Below are positions 19,794 through 31,830 of a DNA stretch of 64,000 bases, one piece after another. The notes beneath the pieces are model-generated. The model did no database searches and was not told the DNA's origin. It saw only the letters and a list, made by a program, of their open reading frames with translations. Within the stretch, counting starts at the first letter, position 1; each line of letters starts with the position of its first letter. The stretch covers positions 47,610,001-47,674,000 of the forward strand of contig JARKIP010000010.1 in assembly GCA_029990175.1 (NCBI GenBank), given 5' to 3'. A program made the translations under genes and the position numbers. Source of the stretch: Petunia secreta. Taxonomy: Eukaryota; Streptophyta; Magnoliopsida; Solanales; Solanaceae.

Positions 19794-22700
19794 TGTTGAA
19801 ACCCAATTTTGTCCGTTCTTTTTTTCAGAATTGACTATATTTAGCTTAAAAGTGCATATTAAAATTTTCACACAAAATTGCATTAGATAGCATAAATTTA
19901 CGTGTGTAACACCTATTCTTAATTCCCTATTTATACAATATTTATTTAATTTATGAATATATTACATAATTGCATCATTTAGGTCATTTTCAAAATACTT
20001 TTACACTTTAATGACTATTTGCACAATTAATCATCTTGTTTGAACTCATCTATAATTATCTATCTTAAGAGAAATTTTATCAAAATTATTAGCATACTTT
20101 TCTACATAATTTACTAATTATTTTTTTATTTTTTATTAATATTTTAAGCTAAATAGTACAGCCTATTTTTCACTTAATTTACTATTTTCATACTCACCCA
20201 TCTTCCACATACACATAAACTCACATGCCTGCACATACACACACACGCACGCGCCTATGTGACGCTATCCTAGCCTTCCGTTCTATTTATCCTATGGTCC
20301 TAATTTATTCTAACCTTTTAATTACATACACTTACCCCAACTTTCCAAAACCCTAACCCATCTTCTACTCTCCCCTTTCCATTTACACAGCCACCACCCC
20401 ATGCTACTTCCTCTGCCTCCCCTTTAACCTCTTTCCCGTCCAGATTCACCCTCACCCCACCGTTGCTCCGCCAATCCCGTCACTCCATCAGTTACGATTT
20501 TCCCTCTCTCTCTCTCTCTTAATGATGGAATGAATCAAGGTTCCTTCTTAAATCTTTCAAGCATGGTAGTACATCAATTTGGAAGAGTCAATCACTATCT
20601 TGCATACACAAGGCAAAGATTCGACAAATTCAAACTCGGACCATTACAAGATAATTATGGCAATATTCATGAAAGGTGCAAATCAAGAGGATCCGGGTAC
20701 AAATCTGTACAAAATGGAACATATAGAAATGGGGAAATGGAGCCGAACTTGGTAACTTCTTTCCTTTATCTTTTCTATTTTTACTTTTTTCTATGTTTAC
20801 ATGAAAATATTTGTCTAATGCTTCATTAGTTGTCCTTCTTTGCATTTTAGTCGAAAAGAAAATACTCTAGTAGTAATATCTTTGAACATTGTTGGATGTT
20901 ACAAGTTAGAAAATTGACTATTTAATGAAGATTAAATCAGAAAATTTCATGGCATTGGAATTTGAGATTGGCAATTAGTTTTAGTAGTTTATCCATTAAG
21001 GATGTTTGTTTGTAACTTACCAAACCATACAAGTCAACGATTGTCTTGTATTGCTTCTTCAAATACAATTATTTGGATTAGGAGATGAAGTTTGCTTTGA
21101 TATGTTACGATTGTCCATATTTGCTTGTTACATACAGGTTTTAATCATAGAACATGCATTTCCTTACTAGAAAGAAATTTTGTTTACTTTTGGCCAAATA
21201 CATTATATGCATAAGTTTTCCTTTACAAACTTGATTGATAATAACTAGTGTACTCTGCCTAAATTATCTCCATAAATTATGCTTGTCTAAATTAAATATA
21301 TATTCACCTCAATGGGTATTTTAATACTCTTTATTAGGTGGCAGATTTTCGTAATAGTTTGTAATCTTTTTTTTTTTTTTTTTAGGAAAGTAATGTTATG
21401 TGCAATATTTCAAAAAGTTTAATTTTCTTGTTTAACTTTGATTAACAGTGTATCATTTCCCTTCCCTTAAATTTTGTTTGACAGATTAGCAAAACATATA
21501 TCTTCCTTCCTTTTAGCAAAACTTGGATATCTTTTCTTGCCTTCTTTTTCAAAATTTGAATATTGCCTATAGTTATTTTTCTTATAAGTAACTAGACTAC
21601 CTAAGCTATAAAAAGGATCCTTCTCTGACACTTGAGGGCACTCTGACACTTAGACATACTGACTACACCTCTTCTATCTCTTACCCAATGATCTCTCACT
21701 TCTTTTCCTCATACATACTTCTGACCTTCCTCTCGAAAAACACAGAAGTTCTTATCTGCTATTTCTTCTTTTACTTTATTGGATGCAAACCAAAACAAAG
21801 TGAAGACACCTCTCTTTTTCTTTTGTTCATCATCGCCGACTACTACTCGCTGTTTCATTCTATTTTTACTACTCATACTAAGGTAAAGTTTAAATGGAAT
21901 GGCTGATTGTTAAAACATTGTCGTAATGATATTGTTTTTGTATCCTAAATCTATCCCTTTATATGTATAAACTGTCATGACTTGCTAAGGGCCCTCTTTT
22001 GGCCACCCACTAACCCCTTTTGCAGGTTTCTTGATTTGAGTATTGGATAGCCAAAGAGCTATACCACTAGTAAGTTTTATATTGCAGGGAATTGGTGTTC
22101 ATTTGGGATCCGAAGGAATGTGAAAATGATTGTGTTCTGATCGAGCGAAACTGTTTTTCAGAGTTTGGTTGTGACTGAACTTGACAGTTCCTCATAGTGC
22201 ATAAAGGGCACATTTCTTAACATTTATAACTCCCTAGACCCCTTTGTATGGATGTATTTACTAGGTTTCCTGCCTGTATATTAGGTGCATCATAAGGTGC
22301 AAACTTAGGGCTGAAATTGCCATTGAAAAGCATCAGTATAGGCGCTGCTTGAAGTGAAAAGCAGGCAGCATAAGCGCTGCTAAATGTTGGCTAGAACAGG
22401 GGCCATTCTTCTTCTCTTCTTCATTATTTTATAAGTGTTGCATAACGGAATTAGGACTAGTCTTCTCTGAAATGTTGCAAGTGTTAGAAAATTATAAAAT
22501 TATAAAACAGGGCAGCGTTATGTCAAAATAGGCAGGGAGCATTTTTCGTGAAAAATAGAAAAGAGGCTATTTTCAAAACTCTGCCCTAGTAAGGGATATT
22601 TCTGCAAAACTGTATAAACTGTTCAGTTTTAATTCAACGCCTGATTTTTCTTAAAAACAGCAGAAAATTAATTTTCTTTTTAAAAAAAAGAATTGAAATC

Positions 22701-23738
22701 CTCTACATGCTAATTAATAGCGTGAAAGTGGAGAGTAAAGGCTTCGTGGTCATGCAAATAACTACGTATCAACTTTTATTTTTTTAAAACGTTAACAATT
22801 AATATTGTTAACTTAAATTTGCATGTCTATAAAGTTATTTAGCTATATTATTTTTATGTGTGCTTTTTCTTTGTGTGCATAAACGTTTTTCTTTAGAAAT
22901 AAATCCTTTTTTTCCCTTAAATTTCTTTTATCTTTAATCAAAATTTCTCTTTATTTATCTACTTATTTACATAAGTGTTATTCTTTCAACGCGACCCCAA
23001 AGCAAAAACTACTAGGAACACCTGTTTGACAATTAATGTCAAAATATTCTTCCACAAAAGTGGCTATATTCCTTAAATATGATAATTTCCATTTGTCCAT
23101 ACAATAAATTATCATGTTATGGGATAATTCCAAAAGTGTGTTTTTTTATTAGACTTAAATGAGCCTAAAATTTACATATGCAGACTTATCCTAAGTCATT
23201 ATATCGGTTTTAGCGTCCTGAAATTTAAAGGTTTAAATTAGAGGCCAAAATTGAGACTAGGCTGTGGTTTTAGGCCGTTAATACAAATTCAGAATTTGCT
23301 TAGAATCGTCGACGTAACAGTATATATAAATTTACTTGCATGGAATATCTCTTTATTACTATCTCTTTATAAATTTTGGGTTTTAGCTACTCTTAAGTTG
23401 GAATTATACCTTTAGACTATAATTTTGTTTGCATTTTTTCTTATGGCTTTTGACATAAGTTAACTTGAAATATTTTGTTTAGCTCATAATCCCAAAATTT
23501 GAATCCGGTTGGGAACCACTCTAGCGGGACTTGGGAAGTGCCTAATACCTTCTCCCCGAGTCACAAGGATTTCTTACTCATAGAATCTCTTAGAAAAGAT
23601 TTACCGAAGTTATTTTAGAAATTTAGACGCTTTAGGTGACCTAATACGCCTTAAATAAATTTATTAGGTGACGACTCTGAACTCGTTCCAAACCCGAACT
23701 TTGAACTCGATTCGAAGCTCGAAAAATAGGGTGCGACA
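19794..23738 (+). repeat. 5' LTR of the Ogre-like element, full length
   Basis: Starts TGTTGAAACCCAATTTTGTCC and ends GGTGCGACA. The first 900 bases and the last 350 match the 3' LTR. The central part (about 20700-23380) has no counterpart there. Short ORFs inside (for example 20530-20829) are LTR sequence. The multi-kilobase length is normal for Ogre. Confidence 0.9.
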
Positions 23739-23741
23739 GAA

Positions 23742-23759
23742 TGGCGACTCCGCTGGGGA
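23742..23759 (+). other. primer-binding site of the Ogre-like element
   Basis: TGGCGACTCCGCTGGGGA, three bases after the LTR. It differs from the TGGTATCAGAGC site of the neighbouring element and is the type described for Ogre. Confidence 0.85.
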
Positions 23760-25473
23760 ATTCAAAGTCCTAACCATAACAGGTTTTATTTTAGGATTTC
23801 TATTGCTATTATTTATATATATTATTGAACTAACTGCTTTATTTTATTATTATTATTTTACTAACTTGTTTTCTTTTTTTTTTTCTTTTTTATTTTATTA
23901 TTATATTTGTATCCTTGTAATGTTTATGACATTTCACTCACACCCTCCATTCCTGGAGAGTTTACACTTGCACACACCATAAACGGTTACGTGGATCTCA
24001 CGACCATTTCACTCTCCAAAAACTCTTTAGGGGAGAACAGTTGGGGTATAGTTGGTCCGTGGTACAACCAACAATTCCAAATGTTCCCACCCCTTGGTTG
24101 TCCACCTGGGGGAACCATGTCCTTATCTAGTAAATCACTCTTGGAAGGTTCTTACAACACGTCCCACACTTCAACTATTTTCAAATCTTCCATAAATTTT
24201 GCTAAATCATTTTCTTTTAAAAAAATTTCATGTCATAATTCTTTTTGTATTTTCTTTATAGTCTAGTTTCTATTATCCTATTTTTTTTTGAAACTAACTT
24301 GTTTGTTTTTGTATTTCCTTTTTTTTTTTTTACTCATTCTTTTCAAAAATCATTTTTCGAAACACTTCAATATGTGCATCATTTCCATAAAATTGCTAAA
24401 TATTTTTTCTTTAAAACAATTCTACTTAATGATTCTTTTTTATTTTTAATATTGCCTAGTTTCTATTAATCCTATTTTCAAAATTAACGCGTTTGTTTTG
24501 CTTTTTTTTTTTTTTATTATCCCTTTTAAAACTTATTATGTGAAATATTTCCATATATGCATATTTACAATACTTAAGCATTTTTAGAAAATATGTGCAT
24601 TTTTTTAGAACTTGTGCATTTCTTTCAAAACTCGTACATTTTAACTTGTGCATGTCACGCATATCTTCCGCCACTCCTGACAACTTTCTAAATCGTGCGT
24701 TAAAAACACAGTAGTTACGATCACCTCTTCCTTCACATAAAAATAGGGGGAATGACTTGGAATCTATTTGGTCCGAGACGTTCCCGCTCCCGAGTCGTCC
24801 GCTTGGGAGGATAATAAAACCTGGTTTAGCTAACTCTATTCCTTAATAGCAACGCTCGGACAATGCATCATGACATATCATTAGTCGACTTGTTCCCAAG
24901 TATGATATGCCAATATGTTCAAACAATCCGAACGGGTTATTGACCCCCCAAAGAACGTTGAACACAATCTATTTGGTATATACTTAAAGGATTGAACATG
25001 CAAATGTGGACCGTCTATTGGAATTATCTGCATTTAGTGTCATTCAAAGGCACAAATAGTAACCGAAACGGCATCAAAGCCCAAATTGAATCAGAAACGA
25101 CTGTTTATTCCTAAGTGGGTGGAATCATTCTGTATTCAATGCGTTTCAAACACACAAAAGGTAACCGAAAAGGCATTAAAGGCCCAATTTGAAGCAGAAA
25201 TGACCGCTTGATAGACGGGATGACACATGATGCGCATTTATCCTTTAGGCACTATATAAAGACTGGCCATCCATGGTATTCCAAAAGTCCATTAGCAACT
25301 TTCGTCTAAAGTGTCTAAAGGGTTCTCAACCCACAATGACACATCTCTTCATATTCTTTGTTGCATTGTTTTCAAAGCTTGTGCCACACGTTGATCATTT
25401 ATTTACAATAAAGAAAATCTTAGGTATTTTTCTTCTCCCTTTTCCCATCGTCTTTCACCTTTTCCAAAAGATC
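23760..25473 (+). other. 5' untranslated region of the Ogre-like element
   Basis: AT-rich, with long T and AT runs (23870-24540) and no supported gene. Related phrases around 24041-24120 and 24760-24815 (TTGGTCCGTGG..., CCGCTTGGGAGG...) suggest internal repetition. Confidence 0.6.
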
Positions 25474-27103
25474 ATGGCCACTAGAACATTTGACATGATT
25501 GCTGAAATCCCTCAGTTACTCAAAGATTGGTGGGGAAACTTAAGCATAGATCAACTAGACCGAGTTAAAGTAGTGTTGGGGAACCTGATTTCACTAGTGG
25601 AGCAAACAGCAATGAAAGGGATAGTAGAAGCAGCAGTACGCTATTGGGATGCAGACCGAGCAGTTTTTCACTTTGGGAATGTAAAGTTGACACCATTACT
25701 GGAAGAAATAGGCGAGTTAACTCAATTAGCATTTGAAAGTGAAGAAGTCTCGATGCCTAAGAACATTACACCCGAGGAGTTCTTCGAAACGGTAGGGTTT
25801 AAACCCTAATTATGCACAGACAACATAAGACAGTCGGGAATTTCTCTGACTTCCCTCTATATCAAATTTGGATATGGGGAAGCATTTCAAGAATCCGAAG
25901 ACTATTTCAGGATTAACCAGGCAGATTGACAAGAGCGGAGAGTGCTCGCTTTTGTTACCAGCTTTTTAGAGACTGTCGTGTTTCCACAACACAAATGACG
26001 AGTCGACGTTTGCATGGTATCAGTTTCTGATGCCCTACTCAAGGACTTTGACAAGTACACTTTGGTACCCATGATTGTTGCAGAAATATACCGAGCTTTA
26101 GAAAAATGCAAGAGGGGTGTTAGTTTTTTCGAGGGTTACAATATGCTTTTACAAATTTGGCTGATGGAGCATTTGCAAAAGATGAACAGCATAGACCAAG
26201 CCTTCCATTCCACACCAAGAGAGAATTACATCTTGACAAATACCGCCCGCAGGGACAGTGTTCTTGAAAAGTGGGACCGGCCAACAACCGCCAAAGGCTG
26301 GCACCACAAGCTTTCTCAGTTCACATTCGAAAATATACAATGGATGTTTGATTACTTTCCCAGCACTACAGTGATCACATGGTCAGAAACGTACTCATTT
26401 CTCATTTTAGTAGGCTTTAGAGGAGTTTACCCATACACTCCTTTAAGGGCACTTAGACAAGCAGGGAGAAAGCAGACAGTACCTCAAATTGCAGACATTA
26501 GAAGTTTTAAAGCAAATATTTTTCGAGGAGTGATACCATTCAAAGACAAGATATTAGAACTTTGGAAAGAAAGACAACAAATGGAATTTGAGACTATTGG
26601 ACGAGACAGGTTTGATGCAGGCTATGACGAAGACTATCCAGACTGGCTAAGGAAAGACATAGCAAGGGCAGTTCAACCAAGAGCAACAACAAAAAGGAAA
26701 AGAAATGCTGACGAGTTAGAATCTGAGTACAAAAGGTTACGGAAACAACTGGCAAGGGCACAAGGGAAAATAGCAAAGAATCAAAGTTCAATCGAAGCAA
26801 AGAACAAAGAAAAAAGAAAAAGGTAAATGGCGCAGTAAGGCAGAACTATTGACAAAACGTATAGAGTCTATAGGTGTATGGGCTAGCGAAGGAATGAGCT
26901 CTATCGCAAATAAAGGAATAAAGGAGAAAGGAAGAAAGGCTTGGGAGATGTTGAAGAACTTCACATTTGACATATCCCGGCTCTTAACTGATGCAGACAA
27001 TATCATTTTCTAAGAAGATTCATCAGGGACAAGTTCGACCGAGGAAGACTCATCTGAAAAAGAAGAACAAGAAGAAGAATCTTCTGGGGATGGATCGGCA
27101 TGA
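25474..27103 (+). pseudogene. Ogre ORF1 (DUF7745-like) with stops
   Basis: It starts at ATG 25474 (MATRTFDMIAEIPQLLKDWW). The DUF7745-type signature includes WDADRAVFHFGNVKLTPLLEEI. The frame ends at 25809, then continues in another frame with FGYGEAFQESEDYF, FLETVVFPQHK and SVSDALLKDFDKY, interrupted by TGA at 25927-25929 and 25996-25998 where the family has Trp. It then runs open to 26826 with YPYTPLRALRQAGRKQ and a basic coiled-coil-like tail. A further frame change leads to an acidic C-terminus (STEEDSSEKEEQEEE) ending at 27103. ORF1 function is unknown, even in intact Ogre elements. Confidence 0.8.
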
Positions 27104-27456
27104 AAGATGTTTACTTGGCCATGATCTAATTTCCTAGCGATATTTAGTCTTTTCCACTTTTTACACTATTTCAATATTAGCCAATGTAATAAACTCTAAT
27201 AAATGCAATATTATCTCTTAGGCACCCTATTTTTCTAGCAAATGAAATGATACATGTGGCAAAAAGCGTTTTTCAAAATTATCGTGCGTAAAATGGTCTT
27301 TCACATTATAGGATGCATTCCTTACTTGATATGTCTGCATTGTATGAATTCTCCTGTCGCTTTCTCTCCCTACCTAAGTGAATCTTTTCCCCAAATTCAA
27401 TCTCCCTCCGATGCACATAACCTTACTTTTCTTTCCAAGCTAATACTCAAATCCTG
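27104..27456 (+). other. spacer between ORF1 and gag
   Basis: No supported gene. It separates the acidic end of ORF1 from the first gag region, as in related elements. Confidence 0.5.
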
Positions 27457-28970
27457 ATGTTTGAAATCTTTTGCACATTCCGATTATTTTATGTTGCTAA
27501 CTCAAAGACTTCTTCTCCAAAAGGTTGGCTCAAGTTGAACACCAAAATAGAAGACATGGCTAAGCAGAGTGTACTTATTGGTGATTTGTCAAAGCAAGAT
27601 GGAGTTGTTGCAGCAAGTATTATGCTTATGGAGCAGAAAATTGACAGGGTAAGAGGTGTGATGGTCGGCCTCAAGGGCACCTCTAACATGCCATAGGAAT
27701 TCCCGAAACCAATGTTCGAGGATCACTTTAGTGCTACGGTCTACATTATTGCACCACTCGCCATACATGAGTGTGATCCAAAGCATTTTCCAAATTTACA
27801 TTCGTTCATGGTTGAAAGAGCATTCAAAGGTTAGTAGGAGGGAATCAGGAGATGGAAAGTGAGGAGAATCCACCATATATTGCAAAGATTTACGCACAAC
27901 AATCGGATATCAGCATGGTGATGAAACTTACATTGTATAATGGAACTAAAAATCCTTATGTATATTGGGAGCATATCTGCACCAACTAGAAAGTATGGAA
28001 CACGACGATGAATTCAAGAGAAAGCTATTTGTTAAGACATTTACAGGGTCAGCATTGATTTGGTACATAGGGCAAGACACAAGCAAATGGAATTCTTGGA
28101 GTGACCTGGTCGAAGCCTTTATTAACCGATATAAATCCTATGGCGACCACCGTACATGCAATAGCTCGTTGAAAAGGAAAAGTGTTATAGAACTAATTTC
28201 TGAAAAGGTCTTTAGGTAATAATTTGACGGAAGCACAATCTAAGGATATGAACAAATGCAAAGAAAGGGAAAGCTACCATTGCCACAACCCCAAGTCGTA
28301 TCCCATTATCTCTCAATAACCAAACCATCATTCATTTTCATGAACCACCTGTTGTTATATTTGAGAAACTTAAGTCTATCGGGATGTTGCAGCCGCAACG
28401 TGGAGAAGTTTTTACCCTACTACCACCTCACTTTGATTCAACCAAACATTGTGCTTTTCACTCCAACATACTAGGTCATGACATCAATGAGTGCACCACT
28501 CTAAGAAAGGAGATTCAGAGTTTAGTGGAAAATGGCAAGATAGTCGATGTGCCAAAGGGAAAACCTCAACTTATGTGGTGCCAACCTCTGACCTTTATGC
28601 CAACAATTGAAGTTTTCTCACAGTCAGTTAACCCAATTTCTTATCAGAAGCCAACAAATAGCACTAAGAGTTCCTCTCGCGATGCTCCTCGCAAGTTCAC
28701 TTCCATCGGTGGATCATATGCAAGTTTGTACGAAAGGTTGAAAGATGCAGGGATAGTGCATCCTATTGAAAGGAAAATTTACAAGGAACCGTGGAAAGCA
28801 GATATGAAAAAGTCATGTGTTTACCATTCAGGCATACCAGGCACAATATTGAGAAGTGTTTTACTTTTAAAGAGAAGATTGAAGAACTAACCAAGTCTGG
28901 GCAAATCAAGATTGAAAATGCTAATGACGAAGAAATTGCAGATGACCAGGTCAAAGAGACAGTAGTCTAA
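27457..28970 (+). pseudogene. Ogre-like gag, copy 1, degraded
   Basis: The N-terminal part (27457-27696) is helical: IEDMAKQSVLIGDLSKQDGV. The gag core fragments include LTLYNGTKNPYVY (27920-27965) and, in another frame, FTGSALIWYIGQDTSKWNSW (28044-28103). The C-terminal part (28384-28890) has CAFHSNILGHDINECTTLR and SCVYHSGIPG, two Cys/His gag motifs of the family. A one-base shift near 28843 interrupts the second, and the following frame runs to a TAA at 28970. A large part between the core and the Cys/His region is lost. Several stops make it non-functional. Confidence 0.8.
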
Positions 28971-29670
28971 TGACAGACATCCGAATACAAGAAGAGAGCT
29001 TCTAAGTTGCATAATCTTTGGAGACATTTATTTTACTTTCTAGCAAGCTTTAAGGCACATATTTTGTAAGATTTCCTCTTTATGTATTTTGAACTACGCT
29101 TGACCTGATCCCTGTCAGTAGCAGGATACATAGGCAGCCCACACCGGGTTCGGTCCCTTTATAATAAAAATTTTCATTTTGCCCGATAAGGAAAGTTGGT
29201 GCAAAGTTTGGAAATAGAGCATTTGGTTGACACTAAGCATGAAAGACAATAATGAAGTATCTTTTCAGAATGTATATGCACCGGTATAGGCTCAGTTTAC
29301 AAAGGAAATGATGATTGCATGCTAGTCTTTGGTGTTCGACAAGAGTCGACCTCATCTTTTCCTTAACCTTGCACAGTTTATCACAACATCCTTATCAATG
29401 ATTCATCAACCAAAATCTTTGCCTTGACTGCTACATAAAGCACTCAAGCAATCCTTTATAATCTCTATATCATTTGTTATAGTATATAATTCAAGCATTA
29501 GTCTATCATATGCCTTCTAGGCATCCTCTTAGCTGCATATCTCATGTACTATTTCGTTTCAAAGTTTATAATATACTAACTCTGTTTTGTATATTTTGTC
29601 ATTTTGTTCAAGGTTGCCTAGTATTTGAACACCTAAATTGGCAAAGAATCTGCATTAAGAATAAGCTGAG
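28971..29670 (+). other. spacer with a recurring 3'-type motif
   Basis: No gene. At 29091-29157 it carries GAACTACGCTTGACCTGATC and GGATACATAGGCAGCCCACAC with GGGTTCGGTC, followed by TTTTCATTTTGCCCG. This untranslated-type motif recurs at 31060-31121 and, more degraded, at 32768-32836. Confidence 0.6.
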
Positions 29671-30890
29671 ATGACAAGCCAAGATAAAACATTCACTTTT
29701 GGAACAAAGTCTTCAGAACAACAAGCATATGACATCGGGAGAAATAAGACTCAACAGGATATTTCAGACAAATCTGACAATCCTGATTCTACTACTATGC
29801 AAGTTGTGGCAAAAAACAAGCAGAATCAGCTGGAGTATACCCACATAAGAAGCACAGAAAGAAATCCAACCAAATGAACACGAAGGCCTGAATAAAAAGC
29901 TCCATGATTTGGGATTTGGTCATAAAAAAATAGATGAGTTTAAGGAACATTCAAAGTTTGAGGTATAAGGATTTGTGTCTACATCCATATGTTGAGCTAC
30001 CGCATGGATACAAAATTCCAAAATTCAGCACTTTCGATAGAAAAGGAAATCCCTTCTATCATTTGACAGTCTACTGCATTAGATTAAATGGAGTTGGACA
30101 CATCGAGACTATCAGAATGCAATTGTTCATCCAAAGTTTATCTGGGTTGGCACTCACTTGGTACACCAAACAAGATTTCAGAAAATGGCACACTTGGGAA
30201 GATATGGCCCAAGATTTTGTGGAGCAATACAAGTTCAACATCCGAAAGGATCCGCACCTGTATGAGATTTACAAAGTTAAAAGAATGAAACACGACTCTT
30301 ATTAAGAATATGCTACCCGATGGAGAATCGAAGCTTCAAAGATACACCCTCCTCTACCTGAATAAGAGTTAGTTTCAACTTTTGTCCAGATCCAAGAAGG
30401 GATTTACTATGAGAAATTGCTCGGCGTTCAGGAACACGACTTTCCTAGTCTGATTCGAATAATAAAGGAACTCGAAATTGGCATTCAAGAAAGGAAGATC
30501 ATTGGAAGTTCAACAGTGCACTATGTCGATCAACATTTTCAACCTGAGGCACTTGAGAATTTGCAAAATAATGAAGAGGAAAACACATTAGTGGCCATGG
30601 CTGGGTACCAACCACCGTACAACCAGAATTAACGGAATCTACAATTTCATGATACCCCTGACTTACACAGTAGAAAACCTCCTCTACTGTCAAAATTTTC
30701 AACAACAATCTTATCAGGCTCAACGTAATCGGTACCAGACAAAAAAGATGAAGCCTTGCACATTTACTCCTCTAGCTGAATCTCTGACAAACATATTTGA
30801 AAGACTAAGGGATCGAGGGATATTGCAGCCGAGAAATGGATGGGTTCCTCATTCGGATTTTGATCCATCAAAAAGAACCACCAAATGACA
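29671..30890 (+). pseudogene. Ogre-like gag, copy 2, degraded
   Basis: A second, clearly different gag follows the first. The N-terminus at 29671-29877 is polar. The gag core at 29934-30305 reads YVELPHGYKIPKFSTFDRKG, HLTVYC and SLSGLALTWYTKQDFRKW, then the family's EYATRWR region after a TAA at 30303-30305 and another stop near 30361. Open again at 30417-30632. The last part (30649-30888) has CTFTPLAESLTNIFERLRDR and ends near FDPSKR, before where the CxxH knuckle would start. Copy 1 has the parallel KFTSIGGSYASLYERLKDAG. Two gag regions in one element is unusual. Confidence 0.8.
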
Positions 30891-31490
30891 ATTCCAACTC
30901 TCAAGCTGTAAACACAGTCTACGTTCAAAGCAATTCATTGAAGATAGCTCCGAGGCATTTAAAGAGAAAGCGCAACACATGAAGGCAACCCATCACCATA
31001 TAAAACCTACCATCTCTACATTTGACTATATTTTTGCTCTTCGTCCTTATTTTGTACCTGAACTACGTATGACTTGATTATTGTATTGACAAGATATGTA
31101 AGCAGCCTACTTGGGCAGGTATAATAAAATTTTCATTTTCTCCTAGCCAAGATAAGCACAATTTTTGGAACATCCTCCTAATCCAATACACTCACCCAAA
31201 ATTTTTCAGCCTAAAATGGAAGAAGTATTCGCATGATCGATTGGGTAACAAAGATTTTCAGAGATATCACATCAAAGGACAAATGCAGATTTGAGCCGAC
31301 ACTCGGATGTTCAATGCAAGGCAACTACTTTGTTTTAAATTAACATTTTTTTCTTTGAGAGCAGATCTTTTCTTACAAATACAAGGCTCGCAGGAAATAA
31401 ATAATCTGAGGATGAATAACTCAAGATCCAATACCTGACATGCACTAGAGGAATGCACTTACAAGTTTTTGGACATGGCACCTCAAATAC
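30891..31490 (+). other. spacer with the second recurring motif
   Basis: No gene. At 31060-31121: GAACTACGTATGACTTGATT, then AAGATATGTAAGCAGCCTAC and TATAATAAAATTTTCATTTT. It parallels the spacer after gag copy 1. Confidence 0.55.
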
Positions 31491-31830
31491 GACGCTTAGC
31501 CTCGCCAGGCTTAAAATATGACGACTAGCCTCGTCAGGCTTAAAATATGGCGACTAGCCTCGTCAGGCTCAAAATATGACGATTAGCCATGTCAGGCTTA
31601 AAATATGGCGACTAGCCTCGTCAGGCTTAAAATATGGCGCTAGCCTCGTCAGGCTTAAAATATGGCGCTAGCCTCGTCAGGCTTAAAATATGGGGCTAGC
31701 CACGTCAGGCTTAAAAAATGACGACAAGCCTCGTCAGGCTTAAAATATGATGATAAGCCTCGACAGGCTTAAAATATGACCATTAGCCCCGTCAGGCTTA
31801 GAATATGACTATTAGGCATGTCTTCCTTAG
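31491..31830. repeat. minisatellite of about 29-bp units in the Ogre-like 3' region
   Basis: About eleven to twelve tandem units of the form AGCCTCGTCAGGCTTAAAAT followed by ATGGCGACT or variants. Each unit contains the near-palindrome AGCCTCGTCAGGCT. Units at the right are more diverged. Tandem repeats between coding region and 3' LTR are described for Ogre/Tat elements. Confidence 0.9.

Noticed and set aside
20530..20829. 99-codon ORF, partly repeated at 33592-33864
   Set aside because: It lies inside the Ogre-like LTR, and the repeat is the partner LTR.
31491..31830. Evenly spaced repeats, checked as a CRISPR array
   Set aside because: Units are direct tandem repeats without unique spacers, in a plant retrotransposon. 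It is a minisatellite.
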